From assembly GCA_945787305.1 (NCBI GenBank), contig CALZIH010000235.1, positions 1 to 6,686 of the forward strand: DNA of 6,686 bases. Reading direction: 5' to 3'. Positions 1-6,412 of this stretch are shown one piece after another. The translations under genes and the position numbers were made by a program. Position 1 is the stretch's first letter. The number at the start of each line of letters is the position of its first letter. The notes beneath the pieces were generated by a model. The model did not search any database. It was not told the DNA's origin and was given only the letters and a program-made list of their open reading frames with translations. Source of the stretch: an uncultured Desulfobulbaceae bacterium. GTDB taxonomy: Bacteria > Desulfobacterota > Desulfobulbia > Desulfobulbales > Desulfobulbaceae.

Positions 1-14
1 CTTATCCGCGTTTT

Positions 15-1040
15 TCAGGAACCGGACAGGAGAAAAGCCTTTATTACTTCCTCTTTTGTAATTTCTCGTCCCACCTCTTTTTCAACAGAAGGGAATGGCG
101 CAAAAGAAGAGTCCAGCCAAAAGAGAATGTCCTGCAGGACAATTTCCGCCTGCAAATCCCGCAAGAGCATGTGGTAACCGTTTGAATACAGCAGAAATCG
201 CTGTTGATTTGCTCGCTGTGCTTTCATTCTTTGCCTGAAAACATCGGCCATTGGCTGGGGAGGAATAATCTCGTCCTTGGCGCCATACAGAAAAAGGGCC
301 TTCGTGTTGAACCGAGGTGCTGCGTGATATGCCGCATCCATCAAATTCGTCAGTCCGTACAGTGCATCAATTCTTGATTCCTTAATAACCAGTGGATCCC
401 GGCCTAATACTCTAAGCATTTCCTGGTTGTCAGAAGGTGTAATGTCGAGTTGTTTTCCGGTTACCTGCAGCCAGGGCATAATTCGAACAGTCAGGCCAAG
501 GAGCCACCGTTGATAGAAAGGCATGGTACCGCGTGACCAGACTGCGGGGGCAACCAAAACCATTCCATCTACCGGTAGGGGATCTTCCTGTCTCTCGGCG
601 ACCATTATCACCGCCCCGCCCATACTATCGCCAAGTAGGTACAGCGGCACATCCGGGTGACGCTTTAGCACCAGAGCAATGATAGTTCTGAGATCCCTGC
701 ACAGGGCCTCGTAGCCAGGCCATTTCCCCCTATGGGGCGCTCCGCCAAACCCTCGCTGATCATAGGCGTAAAGAGCAACCCCTCGGTCATTGAAATAAGG
801 CGCCGCATCCCTGATAAAGTTGGAATAGTCGTTATACCCATGCAGGGCGATAAAAACGGCTTTGGGACGGATAGGCGGCAGCCATGTTTTCAAGGGGAGT
901 TCGGCACCGTCAAAACTGATGAAAACGGTTTCTGTCAGTCGAGGTTCCTGTATCATCTTCCCCGGCAGGATAACATGCGGAGAGCAGGACCCCATGAGGC
1001 ACACAGATACTATAAAACATGCTATTCGTATATAGGTCAT
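15..1040 (-). CDS. Predicted lipoprotein alpha/beta hydrolase (monoacylglycerol lipase/lysophospholipase type)
   Basis: This 341-residue protein is probably a membrane-anchored serine esterase or lipase acting on acylglycerols or lysophospholipids; the substrate is inferred from the family only. The N-terminus is a short basic and hydrophobic signal ending in LMGSC, with Cys19 as the likely lipidated residue; Ser follows it, which by the usual rule favours the outer membrane. The alpha/beta hydrolase fold (Hydrolase_4 / S33-like) shows an oxyanion-hole LHGY near 66-69, DQRGFG at 94-99, the nucleophile elbow GDSMG at 137-141 (Ser139), the acid in LYGAKDEIIPP (Asp256) and the histidine in SNGYH (His290). 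The triad is complete and the length is normal for a family member with a cap. The ATG start gives a good signal peptide, but only a weak, distant purine-rich ribosome site precedes it. It is alone on the minus strand, about 700 bp after the regulator gene, so it probably has its own promoter. The stop is 14 bases from the window edge, and no terminator can be judged. Confidence 0.92.
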   Translation of the reverse strand: MTYIRIACFIVSVCLMGSCSPHVILPGKMIQEPRLTETVFISFDGAELPLKTWLPPIRPKAVFIALHGYNDYSNFIRDAAPYFNDRGVALYAYDQRGFGGAPHRGKWPGYEALCRDLRTIIALVLKRHPDVPLYLLGDSMGGAVIMVAERQEDPLPVDGMVLVAPAVWSRGTMPFYQRWLLGLTVRIMPWLQVTGKQLDITPSDNQEMLRVLGRDPLVIKESRIDALYGLTNLMDAAYHAAPRFNTKALFLYGAKDEIIPPQPMADVFRQRMKAQRANQQRFLLYSNGYHMLLRDLQAEIVLQDILFWLDSSFAPFPSVEKEVGREITKEEVIKAFLLSGS

Positions 1041-1172
1041 TTTTTTTGTTTCTTTTCCCTTCCCGCCAGGATGCCATGTGTTTGGTCTGCGAGATCTGAA
1101 AGATGGGGAAGGAGAGCAGGGTTAGTGAATGACCTTTGCCTGCGCACTGGAATCACTCGGTTTTTTCTTTGG

Positions 1173-1188
1173 CGGCAGAGCACTTGCC
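1173..1188. promoter_or_regulatory. Candidate sigma-54 (-24/-12) promoter, near-palindromic
   Basis: On the plus strand the 16 bases read CGGCAGAGCACTTGCC, which has GG-N10-GC spacing with GGCA and TTGC in the right places against the consensus TGGCACGNNNNTTGCA. Because GGCA and TGCC are inverted, the minus strand also fits (AGGCAAGTGCTCTGCC), with one weaker base in the -12 box. Only the minus orientation leads to a known gene: it would start RNA near 1163, about 120 nt before the lipoprotein hydrolase. The nearby regulator is a sigma-54 activator, so a target here is plausible. The flanking T at the -24 box is missing on both strands, so this is a candidate only. Confidence 0.3.
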
Positions 1189-1321
1189 TGACATCTTCAT
1201 TGTCCTGTTCTTCTGTTTCAATATGTCAGGAGATATTTTTTCTTTCGACTTGGTCAAATGCGAATATACGTATCTTGACTTTTGACTCCGTGAATTTTCA
1301 TGGGTGTTACGTATACACAGT

Positions 1322-1359
1322 AGTCTCAAGTTTGCGTAGACGGGCAAGTTGTTGAGACT
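1322..1359. repeat. Perfect 8-bp inverted repeat (possible operator or enhancer)
   Basis: AGTCTCAA at 1322-1329 is exactly mirrored by TTGAGACT at 1352-1359, with 22 bases between. No T-run follows on either strand, so it does not look like an intrinsic terminator. Relative to the sigma-54-like element read on the minus strand, it lies roughly 150 bp upstream, a usual distance for NtrC-type enhancer sites. It could equally be an RNA stem or chance. The functional reading is inference. Confidence 0.35.
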
Positions 1360-1734
1360 GGAAGGGCGAAGCTTAACCGCTTCTCATCAAATGATTCTAA
1401 AATTCGTGATCACCTCTAAAATCTAATCCTGTCGCAGATAAAGTCAACATGAGAAAAATTACTATTGGGTTGAGGCTTCAGGTGGCAATGTTAGCTACTA
1501 ATAAAAAATGTACCGGCTTTATGAGAAAGAGCTGGAGTCACACGATTTAGGCTGTATCTAAGAAGCTGGCTGTGCTTGATAACAGGCGGGGACATACACT
1601 TAATGCTTTCATATATAGGATCGCACCTGTGGAATACTGCAGCATTAGTGAGGAGCGGTTATATTAAGTCGTTTGCGGACGGTAGCTACTGTTACTATGT
1701 TGCTCCTAGTCGCCTTTTTGCAAATAAAACCAAT

Positions 1735-3093
1735 TTAAAACTCAGAAATCAAGTTGAAAAATAACAATTTTATTTTCTCCCCCAGTGTTTTCCTGCTTAT
1801 GCCAAGAAGTTCAGCAGTTCTTGTTTTGTTTCTTTTGGTAGATTTCAGAGTTCTCATGATGTGTGCTTTTTCGGCTTTGGCTGCCACTTCAGACAAGGAA
1901 ACAGTGTTAGCAACTACTTTAATTTGCTTTGCCACATGCTTAGGAAGTGCATCTATTGTAACAACATCAGCCGAAGCAAGGCCTACCAATCTTTCCAAAA
2001 TATTTTTCAATTCCCTGACATTGCCGGGATAATCATATTCAAAAAGAGCATTTATTAATTCGGGACTCAATGAGACCTTTTTCCCAAAAGTGCAATTAAA
2101 ATTCGCCAGAAATGAGTCAAGAAGAGGAGAAATATCTTCCTTGCGTTGCCTGAGAGCAGGCATGTGAATAGGGATAACATGCAGCCTGTAATAGAGGTCC
2201 TCTCTGAACTCCCCCTCCTGCACCTCCTTTTGAATATTCTTGTTCGTCGCCGTAATAACCCTTACATCAACCTCTATCGTTTGAGTGCCACCAAGTCTTT
2301 CAAAGGCCTTCTCCTGCAGGACTCTTAGGAGCTTTGTTTGCACTCCTGCTGACAAGTCTCCTATCTCATCAAGAAAAATAGTCCCTTTGTCCGCCCGCTC
2401 AAATCTACCTGGTTTTCTGCGGTCGGCTCCAGTAAACGCCCCTTTTTCAACTCCAAATAGCTCACTTTCCACCAGATTTTCCGGCAAAGCTGCACAGTTC
2501 ACCTTTATGAAGGGTCCGTTCTTGCGATCGCTTTGATAATGGATTGTTGATGCGACGAGTTCTTTGCCGGTACCGCTCTCGCCAAGAATGAAAACAGTGG
2601 AATCTATTTTAGATACCTTGTCGATAAGTTCGTACACATTATTCATTTCCGGGCTGTCACCTATAATGTTCGGAAAATTGAAGCACTCAGAGAGATTTTT
2701 TTTCAGTATGATATTTTCAACCCGAAGTGACCGCAACTCAAGAGCCCGGTCAACAATCAGGTTGAATTCCTCCATGGAAAAAGGTTTGGTAATATAATCA
2801 AAAGCCCCCAACTTCATGGCTTCCACCGCGTCCTTTATCGTTCCATAAGCAGTCATGATGAGAATCACTGCCCGCGGGTCTTTTTTTAAAATCTTATCAA
2901 GAATATCTAGGCCGTTCAAATCGGGCAGCAGCACGTCAGTTACGATCAGGGAAAAGTCATCCTCATCAAAAGCTGTCATGCCATCCGCACCAGTTTCACA
3001 GGCGATAACCTCATGGCCTCTCATGGTCAAGGAATCGGTGAGCGTAACCCGCATGATATTGTCATCCTCAATGAGGAGCAGCTTATGTTTCAT
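1735..3093 (-). CDS. NtrC-family sigma-54-dependent response regulator
   Basis: This 452-residue cytoplasmic regulator is the output of the adjacent kinase and should activate sigma-54 RNA polymerase. The receiver domain (about 1-120) has the acidic pair Asp10/Asp11, phosphoacceptor Asp53 in VTDVLLPD, Thr81 and Lys103 in TKPF. The AAA+ domain (about 143-370) has Walker A GESGTGKE at 171-178, the sigma-54 contact motif GAFTGA at 218-223, Walker B TIFLDE at 238-243, candidate arginine fingers in FREDLYYRL and a sensor-II YPGNVREL at 355-362. The Fis-type helix-turn-helix is at about 424-443 (RTAELLGISRKTLGEKI). All catalytic motifs are intact and the length is standard. A Gly replaces the bulky residue often seen after KTL in the recognition helix, and a short hydrophobic tail of about eight residues follows; both are slightly odd. 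The start overlaps the kinase stop by ATGA, with a weak AGAG ribosome site, implying translational coupling. AioR- or AtoC-like is a fair description; the target genes are unknown. Confidence 0.97.
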   Translation of the reverse strand: MKHKLLLIEDDNIMRVTLTDSLTMRGHEVIACETGADGMTAFDEDDFSLIVTDVLLPDLNGLDILDKILKKDPRAVILIMTAYGTIKDAVEAMKLGAFDYITKPFSMEEFNLIVDRALELRSLRVENIILKKNLSECFNFPNIIGDSPEMNNVYELIDKVSKIDSTVFILGESGTGKELVASTIHYQSDRKNGPFIKVNCAALPENLVESELFGVEKGAFTGADRRKPGRFERADKGTIFLDEIGDLSAGVQTKLLRVLQEKAFERLGGTQTIEVDVRVITATNKNIQKEVQEGEFREDLYYRLHVIPIHMPALRQRKEDISPLLDSFLANFNCTFGKKVSLSPELINALFEYDYPGNVRELKNILERLVGLASADVVTIDALPKHVAKQIKVVANTVSLSEVAAKAEKAHIMRTLKSTKRNKTRTAELLGISRKTLGEKIKLLFFNLISEF

Positions 3094-4727
3094 GTAATTT
3101 CTCTAGCAAACTTTACGGTAACAATTGTGCCAATATCAGGTTGGCTATGAACAGTGATATCACCATCGTAGCTGTTTACAATCTCATAGGTCATCCATAA
3201 TCCGAGACCAGTGCCTTCACCAGGTTGTTTAGTCGTATAAAACGGGTCAAAGACCTTATGGACGTCTTCCTCCTGAATTCCCTCTCCGGTGTCACAAATT
3301 TCCAGAAAAACTTCTGCCTCTGAACAATAGGTGTTTATGGCCAAGGTCCCTCCTTTTGTCATTGACTGCACTGCATTGATCATCAGGTTGATCAAAACTT
3401 GCTGCAAATCGTGCGGATCGATCTTGATGGAGACGCCGGATTCAACTTCTTCTTTGTAGCTGACGCCCTTTTGCCTCAGCATGTATTCAACAAAGCTGTA
3501 GGCCTGTGCCATGGCCTCTTTAACTTCAACGACTTGAGGGTTTTTCTCACCCGTTCTTACCATCCACAGCAACTTGCCTACAGTGTTTTCAATTCTGCCC
3601 AAACCATCTTTTAAAAGGTCGACATACCGCTGTCTGATCTTCCCTTCTTCCCCTTTTTCTTCAAGCATATGTACACAATTGAATAAGCCACCAAGTGGAT
3701 TATTAACCTCATGGGCTACCCCGGCGACAAGGATGCCTAAAGATGCAAGTTTTTGGGATTGGAGCAGTTTTTCATGCGTTTTTTTGAGTTCAATATTTGA
3801 TTCGCGTATCCGGTCAATCATCCTGTTAAAACTCTTGCAAAGCTGTGTTATTTCTGTGCTGCCTTCAATGTCGACCTTGACATCAAGCACTCTCTCGTCT
3901 GCATTCTCAATAATTCCAACAAATTGAAGAAGTTTGTCATGAGTACTTTTTATCTCGAGATTAGAAATCTTTATTCGGTCAATCATCCTGTTGAAGCTCT
4001 GTCCGAGACGAGCGATTTCATCACTGCCGTTCCTGGTAATTACTTTGACATCGAGTTTGTCCCCTCCAGCACTTTCCATTACTTGAGCGAGTTCTGCTAT
4101 GGGTTTGATGAACTGCCTGCTTAATAGAACTATAATCATAAAGCACACGGCAAGCATCATGATGGTGATGATTGTCACTCCCCATACACTCTTTTCTATT
4201 TTCTGCTCTAACTTCTTCAACGAGACGGCAAACCTGAGTGTTCCCCAACGTTTGTTACCGATTGAGAGGGGCGTCGCAAAATCAAGGGCGCCGGAATCAG
4301 CTTGGCTGTCATGGAATTCTTGGACCACAGTTGAATCAGAAGCGAGGGCCTTAGTGGTTATAGGATCGTCATAGATTTGGCCATATTCATTAAAATCATT
4401 ATGGGATATAATCCTGCCTTTTTCATCAAGCACTGCAATGTAAATCAAATGAATCTCTTTTTTGTTGAATATCCCCATTATATAATTATCGATTAATCCT
4501 CCTTCTTCAACAAGGCCAAGCCTTTCATAAATCAGATCGTTCATTACCGGAATTGCAAGCGTCTCTGCTAAAAGTCTGCCCTGTCTCTCAATGTCCTGGT
4601 ACAATATAGTGTTTTCCCTTTTTATGACCAGTAATCCCGTGGCTACCATAAAGAAAAGCACCGCGGAAAAAGTCATGATGACAAATTTTCTCTGAAGTGA
4701 AAGATGGTTAAGAACCTCTGGTTTCAT
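3090..4727 (-). CDS. Membrane sensor histidine kinase with Cache-like sensor and two HAMP units
   Basis: This 545-residue inner-membrane kinase probably reads the state of the periplasmic binding protein encoded just upstream and phosphorylates the regulator encoded just downstream. A first membrane helix lies at about 15-36, a periplasmic region at about 37-182 containing a PAS/Cache-like strand pattern (YIAVLDEKGRIISHND), and a second helix at about 183-203. HAMP follows at about 204-257, then a second HAMP-like unit at about 273-313. The HisKA phosphoacceptor is His339 in VAHEVNNPLGG. The ATPase domain shows the N box (Asn447, Asn451), DTGEGI at 479-484, FDPFYTTK at 493-500 and GTGLGL at 505-510, so it should be active. 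There is no receiver or PAS domain in the cytoplasmic part. The start codon lies inside the ATGA overlap with the preceding stop and has no clear ribosome site, so translation is probably coupled. The partner and signal are inferred from gene order and family. Confidence 0.97.
   Translation of the reverse strand: MKPEVLNHLSLQRKFVIMTFSAVLFFMVATGLLVIKRENTILYQDIERQGRLLAETLAIPVMNDLIYERLGLVEEGGLIDNYIMGIFNKKEIHLIYIAVLDEKGRIISHNDFNEYGQIYDDPITTKALASDSTVVQEFHDSQADSGALDFATPLSIGNKRWGTLRFAVSLKKLEQKIEKSVWGVTIITIMMLAVCFMIIVLLSRQFIKPIAELAQVMESAGGDKLDVKVITRNGSDEIARLGQSFNRMIDRIKISNLEIKSTHDKLLQFVGIIENADERVLDVKVDIEGSTEITQLCKSFNRMIDRIRESNIELKKTHEKLLQSQKLASLGILVAGVAHEVNNPLGGLFNCVHMLEEKGEEGKIRQRYVDLLKDGLGRIENTVGKLLWMVRTGEKNPQVVEVKEAMAQAYSFVEYMLRQKGVSYKEEVESGVSIKIDPHDLQQVLINLMINAVQSMTKGGTLAINTYCSEAEVFLEICDTGEGIQEEDVHKVFDPFYTTKQPGEGTGLGLWMTYEIVNSYDGDITVHSQPDIGTIVTVKFAREIT
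3759..4079 (-). repeat. Tandem internal duplication of a HAMP segment within the kinase
   Basis: Two copies of about 51 residues (kinase residues 217-268 and 273-323) align along their whole length. Both contain LDVKV, a GS pair, EI, the block SFNRMIDRI, SN, TH and a closing KLLQ; roughly half the positions or more are identical by eye. The DNA still resembles itself too, for example a shared CGGTCAATCATCCTGTT word near 3810 and 3978 on the plus strand. The second copy lacks the proline-containing first HAMP helix, so it is probably a poly-HAMP relay extending the signalling coiled coil before His339. Confidence 0.8.
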
Positions 4728-6412
4728 AATTGTATATTAGGATGACAGCCCATGCCGCATGTCTTGGGTATGTTGTTGATCAACTTTCTGATATGTTCGT
4801 AGTCAAAATCATCAGCCTCAGCAAAACCACCCCTAAACTCAGGACCAATCTTCTGGAGAACTTTCTGTCCATGTTCAGTATTGTTCATTTCCAGTAGAGT
4901 AATCCTAATCGTTTCTACTTGGGCATATGAAATTTTGGGACCAATTACCAGGGGACCGGTGGGGATCGGACCTGATCTGGCTATAATCTTCAATCCCAGA
5001 GGAATATATTTTTCTGCAACGGATTCTCTTACCGCGCCTGCATCATATATTCCTTTTAAAACCCATTTAACAACTGAGTCATGATAATTGAAATTATTAA
5101 AACCTTTGAGATCCTTCTGGTGTATACCATGTTCTGCGAGAAGATATCTTGGGATAAGATTTCCTGAGGTCGATTTAAAAGAAGCAAAAGCAAAGCTCTT
5201 GCCTTTGAGATCCGACAGTTGGTTAATGGGACTGTTTTTCTTTGTCACAATGACACTATGGTAGAATGAAACTCCTTTTTCAGTAATACTTTTGAGGAGA
5301 GAAATTGCCTTGTAATCTGCTTTGGCGTGGAGATAGGTTAACGGACCTAGGAAAGCCATATGAATTATTCCTTCACCCAGTGCTAACACGGTATCATCAT
5401 ATGTTTTCTTAAGGATCAGTTCAAATGTATATGGGGTTTTCTCTGAGAGATAATCCATTAGCGGCTGGAACTTTTCATAGGCAACTCTCGGGTTGTCTTT
5501 TGGAATAATGCCAAAAAAAACAGTGTGTAACTGTGCCTTCATGACAATGGGATTTTCAGTGGCATTGAATTTTGTTACAAACGTCTGCATATCCCGCACA
5601 GAATCATAATTGCTGTCCTCAGCCCGGACAAATTTTTCAATGAGCATGGAGTTAAGTATCTTTTTGCCCTCCTGATCCTGGTCCATATTCAATATTATCT
5701 CTTTAATCTTTTCTTTAATAAATATTGGGACTGTGGCTGTTGTTACCAATGGTGGAATGCCAAAGTCGGGAGATTGCCCAATAACACGGACCTGACTGAC
5801 ATATGGGGATTGGTTTTTCACCATATATTGGTAAATCAAGCTTTCAACCGCTGCTCCTTCCACCTCCTTTTTGGCCACAAGTTCAACAGATTTGTTGTGG
5901 CTGTAACTGTATATATATTTTGCAAAGAAATCATCAATCCGCTCACCTTTCTTTGCAAGAAGATAAACGGGATAAAGCCTACCTGAATTAGATTTGGGAT
6001 CGGTAAAAGCGAAACCCCTGCCTTTCAAGTCATCAAAACTCTCGATATTGCTGTCTTTATGGACAATGATAAATGACTTATAAAAGGGTTTTCCGTCCAC
6101 CTGCGGTACGGCAAGCAGTTCAACGCCGAATTTGCTTTTGTCTTCCACATAGGGTGCCGAGCAGATAAAGGCGGCATCCACTCTGCCCCCTTCCAGCATT
6201 CTGTCCATCTCGTCGTAGGTCTTCCGGTATTCCATTTCGACCGGCTGACCAATTTTGGTTGAAATATAATCAATAAGGTCCTGATAATAGTCAACCGTGC
6301 CCACGGGGGTAATCATTGAAACAACGCCTATCCTAATGGGTCGTTGAATAGCCCGGCCACTATCAAAAGATAAAAGAGAGAAAAAGACGAGAACGAGAGA
6401 GGAGAGAATCAC
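4724..6412 (-). CDS. Periplasmic sensor protein with two tandem PhnD-like binding domains
   Basis: This 562-residue exported protein belongs to the phosphate/phosphite/phosphonate-type (PhnD) substrate-binding family and probably captures a small ligand for the kinase encoded next to it. A hydrophobic signal segment (about 1-16) is followed by two binding domains: about 25-285 and about 295-548. The usual family length is close to one domain, so this is a duplication or fusion. Both copies keep the DLKG-x-x-FAF signature (129-136, 402-409) and the anion-loop region: SNSG at 141-144 in the first, the classical STSG at 414-417 in the second. Cys84 (AFICSAPYV) lies where the second copy has Gly (AFLGPLTYL). 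The C-terminus carries CGMGCH (552-557). No permease or ATPase gene is nearby, favouring sensing over transport, as in AioX-type systems. The GTG start at 6412 is uncertain: the best ribosome-like GAAGGG is 13 nt away, and 7 nt from an in-frame CTG at 6418. The signal lacks a basic N-terminal region. Confidence 0.93.
   Translation of the reverse strand: MILSSLVLVFFSLLSFDSGRAIQRPIRIGVVSMITPVGTVDYYQDLIDYISTKIGQPVEMEYRKTYDEMDRMLEGGRVDAAFICSAPYVEDKSKFGVELLAVPQVDGKPFYKSFIIVHKDSNIESFDDLKGRGFAFTDPKSNSGRLYPVYLLAKKGERIDDFFAKYIYSYSHNKSVELVAKKEVEGAAVESLIYQYMVKNQSPYVSQVRVIGQSPDFGIPPLVTTATVPIFIKEKIKEIILNMDQDQEGKKILNSMLIEKFVRAEDSNYDSVRDMQTFVTKFNATENPIVMKAQLHTVFFGIIPKDNPRVAYEKFQPLMDYLSEKTPYTFELILKKTYDDTVLALGEGIIHMAFLGPLTYLHAKADYKAISLLKSITEKGVSFYHSVIVTKKNSPINQLSDLKGKSFAFASFKSTSGNLIPRYLLAEHGIHQKDLKGFNNFNYHDSVVKWVLKGIYDAGAVRESVAEKYIPLGLKIIARSGPIPTGPLVIGPKISYAQVETIRITLLEMNNTEHGQKVLQKIGPEFRGGFAEADDFDYEHIRKLINNIPKTCGMGCHPNIQL

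Larger units (their letters stand above)
1041..1734. other. Long intergenic region without a convincing gene
   Basis: Nearly 700 bases separate the regulator stop from the hydrolase start. The open frames here are short, start at TTG or lack a ribosome site, and match nothing I recognise. Seen directly: a sigma-54-like -24/-12 match at 1173-1188, the word TACGTAT at 1267-1273 and again at 1308-1314 (41 bp apart), tandem TTGACT at 1275-1280 and 1282-1287, a perfect 8-bp inverted repeat at 1322-1329/1352-1359, a small GAAGC/GCTTC hairpin near 1368-1383, and an imperfect palindrome centred on GTAGCTAC at 1682-1689. No hairpin followed by a T-run, and so no classical terminator, is visible after the regulator gene. 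The region could be the hydrolase's regulatory leader, an unrecognised small RNA, or decayed coding DNA. Confidence 0.6.

Noticed and set aside
1153..1347. 64-codon minus-strand frame in the intergenic gap.
   Set aside because: It starts at TTG without a ribosome site, has no recognisable motif, and overlaps the candidate regulatory elements.
732..1355. 207-codon plus-strand open frame antisense to the hydrolase start.
   Set aside because: It overlaps the strongly supported hydrolase coding sequence and has a Cys/Arg-rich composition typical of a shadow frame.
1449..1667. Plus-strand frame of about 72 codons starting MRKITIGLRL with one internal TAG at 1548-1550, suggestive of readthrough, pyrrolysine or a decayed gene.
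   Set aside because: It has no ribosome site and no recognisable family after the start, and the open stretches on each side of the TAG (33 and 38 codons) are short enough to be chance.
1679..1692. Imperfect 14-bp palindrome around GTAGCTAC as a terminator of the sensor operon.
   Set aside because: It is weak, has no loop, and is not followed by a T-run on the minus strand.
1576..1764. 62-codon plus-strand frame running into the regulator's 3' end.
   Set aside because: It has a TTG start and no ribosome site, and it is antisense to the conserved regulator; its protein shows no family features.
4724..6412. Reading the binding protein as the substrate-binding part of a phosphonate ABC importer.
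   Set aside because: No permease or ATPase gene is present, and the gene is fused by overlap to a kinase and regulator, which favours a sensory role.
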